Shown here in pieces: positions 19,380 to 28,023 of a DNA stretch of 64,000 bases. The DNA lies in NCBI RefSeq assembly GCF_900639865.1, contig NZ_CAAAHX010000001.1, positions 1 through 64,000 of the forward strand, in the 5' to 3' direction. The DNA comes from Legionella gresilensis. GTDB taxonomy: Bacteria; Pseudomonadota; Gammaproteobacteria; Legionellales; Legionellaceae. A program made the position numbers and the translations under genes. How positions within the stretch are numbered: position 1 is the stretch's first letter; every line of letters starts with the position of its first letter. A model generated the notes under the pieces. The model saw nothing but the letters and a program-made list of their open reading frames with translations. It was not told the origin of the DNA and ran no database searches.

Positions 19380-19940
19380 CTAAAACCAAGCTTTTGTAAC
19401 GATAGCCTTCTCAATTTGATTGCTTTTATTACGTTGTAATATAGTCCAAGTTGATTTACAACGTTGTAGATGACCTAAAAGCTCTGTTTGATTATTACAA
19501 TGGTAGCGTATTGGCATATTATCATAAAATTCTTCCCTATCTAAAGCCTGACACTTCTCACCCGTACTTAACTCAATGGCCCAAGGATAAGCTTTAGAAA
19601 CATCTAAAGTAATATGCTGGCTATTATTAACTGCAGTCGGTAAATTGAGAAGTACGCTTACACCATTCCACGGCGACTGAGGACAAATGGCTTGTTTATG
19701 AGACCCAAATTGTTTGACAAAGCAGGGATCATATATTTTGTTTTGCACCTGACATCGCCAAGCATCTTCACGTTTAATTCGCTGTGATTGCTGCCAGCAA
19801 TCACCTGGATATGTTTCTTTTACGACTAAAGGCTCTTGCGCTATGGTGTCTCCAAAAGGTCTATACAATTTTATCTCTGTATCTGCATAACTTAAAGCTG
19901 TAAAAAATATTACAAAAATCAATGTAACTTGTACGTACAT
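19380..19940 (-). CDS. Secreted Cys-containing hypothetical protein
   Basis: Unrecognised 186-residue protein with a clear signal peptide (MYVQVTLIFVIFFTALSYA, cut before DTEIKL). The mature part has eight Cys, several paired in sequence (DCWQQ...WRCQV; DPCFVK...AICPQ), consistent with periplasmic disulfides. AGGGGAA precedes the ATG at the normal distance. A probable periplasmic or secreted protein; no catalytic motif seen. Confidence 0.75.
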   Translation of the reverse strand: MYVQVTLIFVIFFTALSYADTEIKLYRPFGDTIAQEPLVVKETYPGDCWQQSQRIKREDAWRCQVQNKIYDPCFVKQFGSHKQAICPQSPWNGVSVLLNLPTAVNNSQHITLDVSKAYPWAIELSTGEKCQALDREEFYDNMPIRYHCNNQTELLGHLQRCKSTWTILQRNKSNQIEKAIVTKAWF

Positions 19941-20111
19941 AGGTTCCCCTCTTGATTTTATTTAGTGTATTATTCTTCTTCATGACAAAACCACTTTTTT
20001 ACAGCTTACAATTACAAGATAGGTAAAAGTTCTTTGTCGTTGAGAGCCTTTGTGCTGTTTTAATAAAATCACAGCAATTCTACTACTCTCTATTTGATTT
20101 CGGAGTACATA

Positions 20112-21515
20112 ATGACAGATGTCTATACAGTAAAACAATGTTTAGAAGGTGAAATAAGCGTTGATGAAACAGTAACAGTTCAAGGATGGGTAAAAACAAG
20201 ACGTGATTCAAAGGCTGGATTATCTTTTATTAACTTACATGATGGGTCATGTTTTTCACCCATTCAATTGGTTGTTCCTGCCCAGTTATCAAATTATCAA
20301 GAAGATGTTTTAAAAATAACGACTGGCTGCTCACTGAAAGGGACGGGCAAGCTAGTTGCTTCGCATGGTAAAGGTCAGGCTTTTGAAATCCAAGTAGAAT
20401 CACTTGAAGTCATTGGCTGGGTTGATGATCCTGAACGCTATCCTATTCAAGCAAAGAAGCATACCCTGGAATTTCTACGAGAAGTAGCTCATTTACGCCC
20501 AAGAACAAATACTATTAGTGCGGTCACGCGAATTAGGCATACACTTTCTCAAGCTATTCACCGCTTCTTTCATGAGCGCGGATTTTTTTGGATTCATACT
20601 CCTATTATAACAGCAAGCGACTGCGAAGGCGCAGGGGAATTATTTCGGGTCAGTACCTTAGATTTAATCAATTTACCCAAAAATGAAAAGGGTGACATTG
20701 ATTTTTCTAAAGATTTCTTTGGCCGGGAAACATTTTTAACAGTTTCAGGTCAATTAAACGTTGAGGCTTATTGTTTAGCCATGTCTAAAGTGTACACTTT
20801 TGGCCCAACCTTTCGCGCTGAAAATTCAAATACCAGTCGTCATTTGGCCGAATTTTGGATGATTGAACCTGAAATTGCTTTTGCTGACTTACAAACAATT
20901 TGCGACTTAAGCCAAGAGATGCTGCGCTTTTTAAGCAAAACAGTCTTAGAAGAACGCCAAGATGATATGGGCTTTTTTAATCAATTTGTAGCCCCAGGCT
21001 GTATTGAACGCTTAGAGAATATCATTGAATCGGAATTTGAAGTAATGACTTACACAGATGCCATTACTCAATTAGAAAAGGCAAAAAAATCTTTTGAATA
21101 TCCAGTGCGTTGGGGACTAGACTTACAATCAGAGCATGAGCGTTACCTTGCTGAAGATTTATGTAAAAAACCTGTCATCATTACTGATTATCCTAAAGAT
21201 ATTAAAGGCTTTTATATGCGTCTAAATGAAGATGGACGTACTGTAGCCGCTATGGATGTATTAGCGCCAGGCATTGGAGAAATTATTGGCGGCAGTCAAC
21301 GTGAAGAGCGTTTAGAAATACTAGATAAGCGAATGGACGAATCTCACCTAGATAAAGATCATTACCAGTGGTATAGAGATTTAAGACGCTATGGCTCAGT
21401 GCCCCATGCAGGTTTTGGTTTAGGCTTTGAGCGTTTAATTACTTATGTAACTGGCATAGCAAATGTTCGAGATGCCATTCCGTTTCCACGCACACCCGGA
21501 CATGCAGATTTTTAA
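20112..21515 (+). CDS. asnS: Asparaginyl-tRNA synthetase
   Basis: Class II aminoacyl-tRNA synthetase charging tRNA-Asn. I start at ATG 20112 (CGGAGT 6 nt upstream), giving 467 residues, as in E. coli (466). The N-terminal OB-fold anticodon domain ([26 protein letters not shown]) is followed by the catalytic core. Motif 2 is [25 protein letters not shown] (about 219-243) and motif 3 is [10 protein letters not shown] (about 440-449). Internal [11 protein letters not shown] is typical. A GATTTTCC/GGAAAATC hairpin follows at 21528-21555 without a T-run. Confidence 0.97.
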   Translation: MTDVYTVKQCLEGEISVDETVTVQGWVKTRRDSKAGLSFINLHDGSCFSPIQLVVPAQLSNYQEDVLKITTGCSLKGTGKLVASHGKGQAFEIQVESLEVIGWVDDPERYPIQAKKHTLEFLREVAHLRPRTNTISAVTRIRHTLSQAIHRFFHERGFFWIHTPIITASDCEGAGELFRVSTLDLINLPKNEKGDIDFSKDFFGRETFLTVSGQLNVEAYCLAMSKVYTFGPTFRAENSNTSRHLAEFWMIEPEIAFADLQTICDLSQEMLRFLSKTVLEERQDDMGFFNQFVAPGCIERLENIIESEFEVMTYTDAITQLEKAKKSFEYPVRWGLDLQSEHERYLAEDLCKKPVIITDYPKDIKGFYMRLNEDGRTVAAMDVLAPGIGEIIGGSQREERLEILDKRMDESHLDKDHYQWYRDLRRYGSVPHAGFGLGFERLITYVTGIANVRDAIPFPRTPGHADF

Positions 21516-21758
21516 AATTACTATAATGATTTTCCTGCTTTTAGTGGGAAAATCAAGCAACTTCTGTAAAACTCAAAAATTAAATATGGAATAGAGTTCT
21601 GAATAAAAATAAAATTAGTTACTTTATTCATATTAATCAAAATATAATTACTATACAGCTAGTAGCACAGAATTATTTTTTATTTATCTGGCCAATTTAA
21701 TTGCGAATTATTTATTGCATAAAATTTCATTTCTCTTAACTTAGTTAAAAAAGTAATT

Positions 21759-22055
21759 ATGGATCCTATTAACCATCTACTTGTCCGATTTTTACGTTTT
21801 CTTGGTTTTAATCATGCTGCCAATATGGCTGTGGAGGAATTACTAGGAGGAAATCAAGCCAATATACATCCTGATATAATACAGGCTACTGATTTAATTG
21901 TTAAAAAAATGGATTTAAACTCGAACGCTAATTTTTTTCCACGCGTTCAATCAAATGAAAACGTTGTATTTCAACGTGTGGCTGAACAATTTAATTTATT
22001 TAATTTACCTAATGGCGGGCTTGTGCAACAAAATTACTTTAATGCACACCCTTAA
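21759..22055 (+). CDS. Small hypothetical protein
   Basis: Unrecognised 98-residue protein, start ATG 21759 with no strong ribosome site. The N-terminus is Leu/Phe-rich and amphipathic (HLLVRFLRFLGFNHAANMAVEELLGG); the remainder is Asn-rich. No known motif. It is followed by a terminator-like hairpin shared with convergent lolD. Coding potential is moderate. Confidence 0.5.
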   Translation: MDPINHLLVRFLRFLGFNHAANMAVEELLGGNQANIHPDIIQATDLIVKKMDLNSNANFFPRVQSNENVVFQRVAEQFNLFNLPNGGLVQQNYFNAHP

Positions 22056-22077
22056 AATTAATATTTAGTAAGATTAC

Positions 22078-22116
22078 TTAGGGTTTTAACCTATTAAATG
22101 ATATATAAAACCCTAA
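22078..22116. terminator. Bidirectional terminator between the small hypothetical gene and lolD
   Basis: TTAGGGTTTT (22078-22087) pairs with AAAACCCTAA (22107-22116), perfect 10-bp stem with a 19-nt AT loop, located between convergent stop codons. Confidence 0.6.
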
Positions 22117-22129
22117 ATTTATCAAAAAA

Positions 22130-22804
22130 TTAACTTAAAACACCGTCTTTAATTGTAAGGATTTTATCCATTTTAGAAGCTAACTGTTGATCATGCGTTA
22201 CAATTACCAAAGCGGTATTTAAATTTTTATTCAAACTCAGCATTAATTCAAATACCTTATGCGCTGTTGTTTGATCTAAATTACCAGTAGGCTCATCGGC
22301 AAGAACGCAGAAAGGTTTATGCACTAAGGCACGAGCTATTGCAACCCGTTGTCGCTCACCACCTGATAATTGCGCTGGTTTATGATCCAGTCGATGGCTA
22401 AGTCCTACTTGATTTAAAATTGTAATGGCTTGCTCGCGAGCACTGTCAATAGTGGCATCACCTAAAAGTAATGACATAGCCACATTTTCAATTGCAGTAA
22501 ATTCCGGTAATAAATGATGAAATTGGTAAATAAAACCAAGCTGCTTATTACGTAATTTACATCGTTCTTTCTCACTTAATGCTTGCCAAGTTGAATCCTG
22601 AATTAAAACTTTGCCACTGCTAGGATTATCGAGACCACCAAGCAAATGCAATAAGGTACTTTTTCCCGAGCCTGAAGGGCCAATAATCGCTAATCTATCA
22701 CCTTGATTAATTGTTAAGTTAATCTCTTTTAAAACCTCAACGGTATTAACACCATCATGGTAAGTTTTGCTTAGGTTGACACAATTTAAAATGGCCTTAT
22801 TCAT
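22130..22804 (-). CDS. lolD: Lipoprotein-releasing ABC transporter ATP-binding protein LolD
   Basis: ATPase of the LolCDE machine, which extracts outer-membrane lipoproteins from the inner membrane and passes them to LolA. Its 224 residues hold Walker [10 protein letters not shown] (about 40-48), the Q-loop region [12 protein letters not shown], signature [15 protein letters not shown] (about 144-158) and Walker [34 protein letters not shown] is characteristic of LolD. Its start overlaps the end of lolC by 8 nt, an operon of two genes. Confidence 0.95.
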   Translation of the reverse strand: MNKAILNCVNLSKTYHDGVNTVEVLKEINLTINQGDRLAIIGPSGSGKSTLLHLLGGLDNPSSGKVLIQDSTWQALSEKERCKLRNKQLGFIYQFHHLLPEFTAIENVAMSLLLGDATIDSAREQAITILNQVGLSHRLDHKPAQLSGGERQRVAIARALVHKPFCVLADEPTGNLDQTTAHKVFELMLSLNKNLNTALVIVTHDQQLASKMDKILTIKDGVLS

Positions 22805-24041
22805 AATGCAATGCCTCCGCGATCACAGTTTTTGAGGCACGCCATGCTGGATAGATAGTGGCAATAAAACTCATTAATAATGCCAATAAACATACCTGAA
22901 CTAGATCTTTAATCATAATTTTTGAGGGTAAATAATCAACAAAATAAATACTTGAAGAGAGGACTTGAATATGAAAAAGAGACTGCAACCCATTCACTAT
23001 CGCTGTTGCATTACTCGCTAAAATCAAACCACCTACTAAACCAATTAAAGTACCGACTGCACCTACAACCATCCCTTGCACAATAAAAGTCCAAAGAATA
23101 GTGCTAGGCGTGGCACCCACAGTACGCAGGATTGCAATTTCTGACTGTTTATCATTAACAACCATAACTAAAGATGAAACGAGATTAAAAGCAGCTACCG
23201 CAATGATTAACAACAAAATAAGGAACATCATGGTTTTTTCCATTTTTACTGCTTCAAAGAAAGCGCCAAACTGGTTAGTCCAATTGGCTACCTGATATTG
23301 TTCACCTAATTTATCACTGAGCTGTTTGGTTATTTCAGGCGCTTGATAAACATTGTCAATTTTCATTTTTAACCCGGTAACATCCTCTCCCATCTGCAAT
23401 AATTTTTGGGCATCACTTATGTTTACAAAGCCAATAGACGTATCAAAATTAAAACCACTTCCGGCTGAAAAGACACCGACGACGGTAAAACGCTTAAATC
23501 GAGGTATCATCCCTGCAGGTGTTACTGTGGCCTGTGGAATCATAATAGAGACCTTATCACCCATCATTAATCCTAAATTATCAGCAAGCCCCCGGCCAAT
23601 AATAATGCCAAAATGTTGTAAATTAGAGATATCACCTGCTAATAACTTATCTTTAAGGTGGGAAACTTGCTGTTCTTTATCAGGTAACACACCCGTTAAT
23701 ACAATGGGAAGAACCTGACCATCATGAGTTACTAAGCCTTGTACACCTATAAAAGGTGCAATTGCTTTCACCGAGGGAAAATTAGCTAATTGCGTTTCTA
23801 ATGCTTGCCAGTTACTTATCTTATTATTAGGGCTGGTTATCGTAATTTCTGGCGCCATACCAAAAAAACGATTATGGATTTGTTCATCAAACCCATTCAT
23901 TACTGAAAGGACCGTAATTAAAACCATAACCCCAATCCCAATCCCAAGCATTGAACTCAAAGAAATAAAGGAAACAAAGTGGTTTTTTTTCTTTGCTCGG
24001 GTGTAGCGTAAGCCAATATAAAGGGCTAAAGGTTTAAACAT
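22797..24041 (-). CDS. lolC: Lipoprotein-releasing system permease LolC/LolE family
   Basis: Inner-membrane partner of LolD, 414 residues. It shows the family start [47 protein letters not shown] (first membrane segment), a large periplasmic domain (about 45-265), and three C-terminal membrane segments with the FtsX-type signature [19 protein letters not shown]. Only one permease gene is present in this operon, so the transporter may be a LolF-type homodimer (LolDF) as in many gammaproteobacteria that lack separate LolC and LolE; the label lolC is therefore by similarity. Confidence 0.9.
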   Translation of the reverse strand: MFKPLALYIGLRYTRAKKKNHFVSFISLSSMLGIGIGVMVLITVLSVMNGFDEQIHNRFFGMAPEITITSPNNKISNWQALETQLANFPSVKAIAPFIGVQGLVTHDGQVLPIVLTGVLPDKEQQVSHLKDKLLAGDISNLQHFGIIIGRGLADNLGLMMGDKVSIMIPQATVTPAGMIPRFKRFTVVGVFSAGSGFNFDTSIGFVNISDAQKLLQMGEDVTGLKMKIDNVYQAPEITKQLSDKLGEQYQVANWTNQFGAFFEAVKMEKTMMFLILLLIIAVAAFNLVSSLVMVVNDKQSEIAILRTVGATPSTILWTFIVQGMVVGAVGTLIGLVGGLILASNATAIVNGLQSLFHIQVLSSSIYFVDYLPSKIMIKDLVQVCLLALLMSFIATIYPAWRASKTVIAEALHYE

Positions 24042-24208
24042 AATTTGCTAGTATATAAAGTATAAAATTCTATTGTAGTTAAAATTAACTAAACAAGGTA
24101 TAAAAATTTATTGATTTTCAAACTTCTATAAGCAAATCCTTAATTAGGATAAGCTATTTAAGCTATAAAATAGAATCAGATGTTTTAGATTCAAACATTA
24201 GGACAATT

Positions 24209-24904
24209 ATGCTCTCGTCACTGGAATTAATTCTACGTTTACTTTTAGCCGCTTTTCTTGGTTGTATCATAGGCTTAGAGAGAGAACGCTTATCTTGGGC
24301 CATGGGTCTGCGAACGCATATGCTTGTTTGTGTTGGTTCGTGCCTTATCATGATTATTTCTGCCTTCGGATTTTTTGATATTTTAAGTCCTACCAATAAT
24401 CATATTGTTCTTGATCCCTCACGAATGGCAGCACAAGTGGTCTCTGGTATAGGTTTTTTAGGCGCAGGAGCCATTATTCTACGTAATAATATGGTCTATG
24501 GTTTAACAACAGCAGCCAGCATTTGGATTGTGGCTGCTATTGGCTTGGCTATAGGCGGCGGGATGTATTTTGCTGCAATAGCTACAACTGTCATTATTCT
24601 TATTATTTTAATTGTTGTTAAACCATTAGAAGATAAGTTTGAGGCAAAAAGAACTCGGCGTGTTTTGAATTTTCAAATAGAACATGGCCTTATGTCTATG
24701 GAGAAGCTTAAAGAAATCATTGGTGATAATATTAACCAAGTTGGCCAGCTAATTGTACAGCCCAACAAAACATTAGATTACGATGACGTCACTTTAGTTT
24801 TTACTAAAATACATCATAAAGTAGCTGAAGAAATTACCGAACAACTCGAGAAATATCCCTCTATTAAAGATATTAATATCTCTACTACCACGTATGAGAA
24901 GTAA
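24209..24904 (+). CDS. MgtC/SapB family membrane protein
   Basis: 231-residue inner-membrane protein of the MgtC/SapB family. The signature is AAFLGCIIGLERERLSWAMGLRTHMLVCVGSCLIMI (about 12-47), followed by GIGFLGAGAIILR and TTAASIWIVAAIGLAIGGGMY. About five membrane segments precede a soluble C-terminal domain (about 150-231) with an ACT-like pattern. MgtC proteins help pathogens survive in macrophages and low magnesium, in part by affecting membrane ATP synthase. The start has AGGA 8 nt upstream. No operon partner. Confidence 0.92.
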   Translation: MLSSLELILRLLLAAFLGCIIGLERERLSWAMGLRTHMLVCVGSCLIMIISAFGFFDILSPTNNHIVLDPSRMAAQVVSGIGFLGAGAIILRNNMVYGLTTAASIWIVAAIGLAIGGGMYFAAIATTVIILIILIVVKPLEDKFEAKRTRRVLNFQIEHGLMSMEKLKEIIGDNINQVGQLIVQPNKTLDYDDVTLVFTKIHHKVAEEITEQLEKYPSIKDINISTTTYEK

Positions 24905-25071
24905 ATTCATCATAATTTACCCAATCTTTAGGCAATTAAATTTTTTACATTTATTTTACTAATAGGTAAATCTCTGACTATATTTAATTTAAGGCAATTA
25001 AATGACATGGAGTTCATAATCTTGAGATTAAAAATTCTTTTTATTATTAAAATGGAATTGATGGAGTAATT

Positions 25072-25626
25072 ATGCCTGTACATGAACGTAGACAACACTT
25101 TCGTATAGATGATGAAATTTATTTTGAATATAAAATAATTGAGCCAGGGAACTTTAGTTCGGATAAGGCCCTGACCGACGAATTACTAGGACAAAGTGGC
25201 CAACGCTACCTAGAAACAACGCGCTATTTTCAGAGCCTGGATTATGAACTATCTAAATTAACCCAAACCCTTGCTATGAAGGAACCTGCCATTGCGCATT
25301 ATTTAAATTTATTAAATGCGAAAATTGACTATTTAATGAGGCATTTATCTATTGCTGACAAGACCCCACTACATAAAGTTAATATTAGTTTAGGTGGCAT
25401 GGCTTTCTATTCTAAAACTAAAATCAAAGAACACACGGCATTAAAATTAGTTATTTATACCAAGCCTAAAATGGTACCCATTATCGTCAATGCTGTCGTG
25501 GTTTATAGCCAATATTCAAACAATAGTTACAGGACAGCAGTGCAGTTTGATGGGCTAACAAAGGAGCAAGAACAATTGTTATCACAGCATATTATGCTTG
25601 CACAGGTACAATGCCGTTTAGATTAG
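25072..25626 (+). CDS. PilZ domain protein (cyclic-di-GMP binding)
   Basis: 184-residue protein. The N-terminus carries the PilZ arginine motif ERRQHFRID (about 5-13). After a helical insert (about 30-105), the second PilZ motif NISLGGMAFYS appears (about 104-114), then beta-strand-like sequence to the end. Both c-di-GMP contact motifs (RxxxR and [D/N]xSxxG) are intact, so binding is likely. The helical insertion between the motifs is longer than in a minimal PilZ domain. GGAG precedes the start. Output target is unknown. Confidence 0.85.
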   Translation: MPVHERRQHFRIDDEIYFEYKIIEPGNFSSDKALTDELLGQSGQRYLETTRYFQSLDYELSKLTQTLAMKEPAIAHYLNLLNAKIDYLMRHLSIADKTPLHKVNISLGGMAFYSKTKIKEHTALKLVIYTKPKMVPIIVNAVVVYSQYSNNSYRTAVQFDGLTKEQEQLLSQHIMLAQVQCRLD

Positions 25627-25779
25627 TGGTGATCTGATTAAGCTACCTTTTTATGCCCTTTTCTAGGCTCTTTATTCTCTGTTAACTAAATTATATAAAA
25701 AAACCAATAATTTATTTTTGCCTCTTAGCCTTTTGCTCGATAAACTACCCCTCTACACACTTAAATGAATAGAGCTGTT

Positions 25780-26049
25780 ATGACTAGACAAATTTTATGT
25801 GCAAAATTAAATGAAGAATTGGAAGGCCTAGAGTCTGCACCTTTTCCAGGCGAACTTGGCGAGCGTATTTATCAACAAGTTTCAAAACGAGCATGGCAAA
25901 TGTGGCTGGCTCATCAAACCATGTTAATTAATGAATACCGTTTAAGTTTAATTGATCCGAAAGCACGAGAATTTTTATTTAAGGAAATGGAAAAATTCTT
26001 TTTTGGCGAAGGATCAGACAAACCGACAGGTTATATTCCACAAGGGTAA
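25780..26049 (+). CDS. yggX: Probable Fe(2+)-trafficking protein / oxidative damage protection protein YggX
   Basis: Small protein (89 residues from ATG 25780) protecting Fe-S clusters. The family pattern is clear: [31 protein letters not shown], with the conserved Cys7, then [28 protein letters not shown]. An ATG 15 nt upstream (25765) has no better ribosome site; homologues begin MxR, so I take 25780. It lies just before tRNA-Phe. Often next to mutY elsewhere, which is not seen here. Confidence 0.95.
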   Translation: MTRQILCAKLNEELEGLESAPFPGELGERIYQQVSKRAWQMWLAHQTMLINEYRLSLIDPKAREFLFKEMEKFFFGEGSDKPTGYIPQG

Positions 26050-26151
26050 ACAACTTCGTAACTTAATTGATTAAAAAAAAGAAATATGTAAAAAAATTTA
26101 ATCCTCCTACTTGACTCAAATTCATTAACAGAGTTTAATAGCAACCCTTGG

Positions 26152-26227
26152 GGCCAGATAGCTCAGTCGGTAGAGCAAAGGACTGAAAATCCTTGTGTCG
26201 GTGGTTCGATTCCACCTCTGGCCACCA
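26152..26227 (+). tRNA. tRNA-Phe (anticodon GAA)
   Basis: Complete cloverleaf: acceptor GGCCAGA / TCTGGCC, D arm with GCTC...GAGC, anticodon stem AGGAC-T... with GAA at 26185-26187, T arm GGTGG-TTCGATT-CCACC, and an encoded CCA (26225-26227). It is the insertion target of the island that follows. Confidence 0.97.
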
Positions 26228-26230
26228 TTA
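26179..26230. other. attL (tRNA-Phe 3' end)
   Basis: 52 bp identical to 39426-39477, covering the anticodon arm to 3 nt beyond CCA of tRNA-Phe. The intact gene is preserved on this side. Confidence 0.92.
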
Positions 26231-26272
26231 GAATCAAGTACTTACGTAAAATCCTCGAAATTCAGAATTTTT

Positions 26273-26298
26273 CATGTAGACACAATGTAGACAGATTA
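26273..26298 (+). other. Left arm-type integrase site
   Basis: 26-bp sequence with two ATGTAGAC octamers 11 bp apart (26274 and 26285). It matches 24 of 26 positions of 39289-39314 at the other end of the island. It lies 43 bp inside attL, as expected for sites bound by the N-terminal domain of the integrase. Confidence 0.6.
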
Positions 26299-26377
26299 CA
26301 GCGTAACTTAACCTAGATTAAATAGCTTGGATCTTCTTCAAATAGCGTAGAGCTGAAATTTGGGTATGCAATTAGAA

Positions 26378-27391
26378 TTAATTAAAAAATTGTTCTTTAA
26401 TATTAATCCATTGAGCTGTTATTGGATCGCATGAATCATTGGGGAAAATTACACTTAACTCATAAGGATAGTAGCCTTTTATAGCATCTAAAATTTCCTT
26501 CCCATATTTTTTATTGCTTAACTCTTTTTCAAAATCTGTTTGCTTAGTAGGATTTATTATATAAAGTTGAAGGGCATTCTCTTCAATTGCCACTTTTATG
26601 GCCAAGTTTATATGCTCATCCATAAAACCATACCCAATGATAAGTAACCTTGCGTCAGTTTTATTTATCTCAAATTTAAATAATTCATAATACCATTTAA
26701 GTAGCGGAAATTTATCGATATATTTAGTTTTATTACCACCAACAATCATTAGTTGATTATTTTCACCTGAGAGCCAGTCCATTGAGCCATGAAGTTTTAC
26801 ATAAGCAATTAAGTTGGTATGATTAGTTCCATTCTTAATTTTTTTCAGTAGAGTAAGAAATTGGTTTCTTTCTTTTTCAATTTGCTGTAAATCATTATTT
26901 TGTGAATATAAGTTATTTTCAAAATCTTTGATGCTATTATCGGAATTTAAAAATTTTGTGTATGCGGCAGGAAGCCTATATTTAATAGTACCATTGTTAA
27001 ATTTTCTTTCTATAATTAAATCTTGGTTTAAAGTAAATATAAAACCTGAACCCTTATAATTAACTTGTAGATCTTTAATTAATTCCTTTTCAATAGAATG
27101 TATAGTATGAATATGTTCATTACCTATATTAATAATAATTTTATCTAAATAGTTGTAAGCTTCAATTAATGCTGTTTTCATTGTTGATTTTTCTTCTAAT
27201 GAAAACTCTCCCGAGATAATAGCCTGATATGCGCTTTCATAATCATATGAATATTCCCTTAAAATTTTTTTAAGTTTTTTTCCTTCAGGACACTTTAACA
27301 AATTAAATATATGTGTAGCCATTTCATTAGCTAAAGGAGCCCCAAAATTACGAGTAAATCCAGCACCAGTTAATAAAATTCTATTAGCCAT
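26378..27391 (-). CDS. SIR2-like domain protein, candidate defence NADase
   Basis: 337-residue protein with a SIR2_2-type Rossmann domain. Visible are the N-terminal glycine motif ILLTGAGFTRNFGAPLANEM, FTLNQDLIIER (the TxNxD motif, Asn and Asp) and YVKLHGSMDW (catalytic His). The distal segment LLIIGYGFMDEHIN matches the C-terminal part of the domain. In antiphage systems such domains hydrolyse NAD when infection is sensed. No HerA, Argonaute or other known partner is adjacent, so it may act alone. I start at MANRILL (27391; AAAGGA upstream). It sits next to attL, the usual cargo position. Confidence 0.82.
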   Translation of the reverse strand: MANRILLTGAGFTRNFGAPLANEMATHIFNLLKCPEGKKLKKILREYSYDYESAYQAIISGEFSLEEKSTMKTALIEAYNYLDKIIINIGNEHIHTIHSIEKELIKDLQVNYKGSGFIFTLNQDLIIERKFNNGTIKYRLPAAYTKFLNSDNSIKDFENNLYSQNNDLQQIEKERNQFLTLLKKIKNGTNHTNLIAYVKLHGSMDWLSGENNQLMIVGGNKTKYIDKFPLLKWYYELFKFEINKTDARLLIIGYGFMDEHINLAIKVAIEENALQLYIINPTKQTDFEKELSNKKYGKEILDAIKGYYPYELSVIFPNDSCDPITAQWINIKEQFFN

Positions 27392-27467
27392 ATCAAATCC
27401 TTTTAACAGCATCCAAGCTTATGAATAACAGACCATATCGATCATTATAGACATTCTGATCCTATAT

Positions 27468-27502
27468 GCTGCGTCACTGCAATTAACGTGCAGTGACGCA
27501 GC
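27468..27502. other. Perfect 14-bp hairpin between the SIR2 and recombinase genes
   Basis: GCTGCGTCACTGCA (27468-27481) and TGCAGTGACGCAGC (27489-27502) pair perfectly around a 7-nt loop. No T-run follows, so it is either a rho-independent-like stop without U-tail, or a protein binding palindrome. Confidence 0.6.
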
Positions 27503-27636
27503 AATTCTTAAATTAACTACCCAGTTGCTACCTGCCCTAGAAAACCCTCTGTCCTAACGAACCAAATAAGATAGGACAAAAAATCGCTCCTAAACCCCTT
27601 GTCTCAAGATCTGCACTTTGCTACTTTTCTAAATGA

Positions 27637-27690
27637 AGTATGACTGATGAGCCGGTGGAAATCCGGCGAAACGCTTAGGCGTCTTATACT
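27637..27690 (+). ncRNA. Type I hammerhead ribozyme
   Basis: All conserved core nucleotides are present in order. Stem I is AGTATGA (27637-27643) with TTATACT (27684-27690), 7 pairs including one G-U. The core CTGATGA is at 27644-27650. Stem II is GCCGG/CCGGC (27651-27655 with 27663-27667, loop TGGAAAT). GAAA is at 27668-27671. Stem III is ACGC/GCGT (27671-27674 with 27679-27682, loop TTAG). The cleavage triplet is GTC at 27681-27683, with cut expected after C27683. Stem I is the open end, hence type I. It lies 334 nt upstream of the recombinase-like gene on the same strand, so it would process that transcript's leader. Confidence 0.88.
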
Positions 27691-27692
27691 AA

Positions 27693-27965
27693 AACCATGC
27701 TTATTCCCTAACCTCATGGTTGGACGTTTAGTCGGGAAACCTTAAAGGAACTCTATCATTCGATAGAGCTAAATCATTGTTCACTATGAAATGGATGGCG
27801 GATAAAGCTCTTTCGTTTTATCTAACCTTTTCACATACATTAATAGGAGAAAAACCACCAAAAAAACTTAGTTTTGGCCAAATCGTTTGCCTTATAACGA
27901 TTGCTTTGCCCCCTACTTCGAGCTTTACGGCTTTGCCGAGTTTCACTAGCGAGTGAGCTGCTCGA
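27693..27965 (+). ncRNA. Structured leader RNA downstream of the hammerhead
   Basis: Several perfect stems follow the cleavage site: AACCATG/CATGGTT (27693-27699 with 27715-27721), CTCTATC/GATAGAG (27751-27757 with 27762-27768), ATCGTT/AACGAT (27882-27887 with 27896-27901), and a three-way-junction-like fold. In that fold the outer stem TCGAGC/GCTCGA (27918-27923 with 27960-27965) encloses CGGC-TTT-GCCG and TCACT-AGCG-AGTGA. No coding frame with a ribosome site is seen in this 300-nt stretch. It may be a functional noncoding RNA or a leader of the recombinase mRNA. Confidence 0.45.
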
Positions 27966-28023
27966 CCAACACTAAACAGCATTCAGGGCAAACATTTATT
28001 TAAAATACCTTTGCAGGTGAACT

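Noticed and set aside
21528-21555. Terminator after asnS
   Set aside because: An 8-bp stem with a 10-nt loop but no T-run; kept only as a remark in the gene entry.
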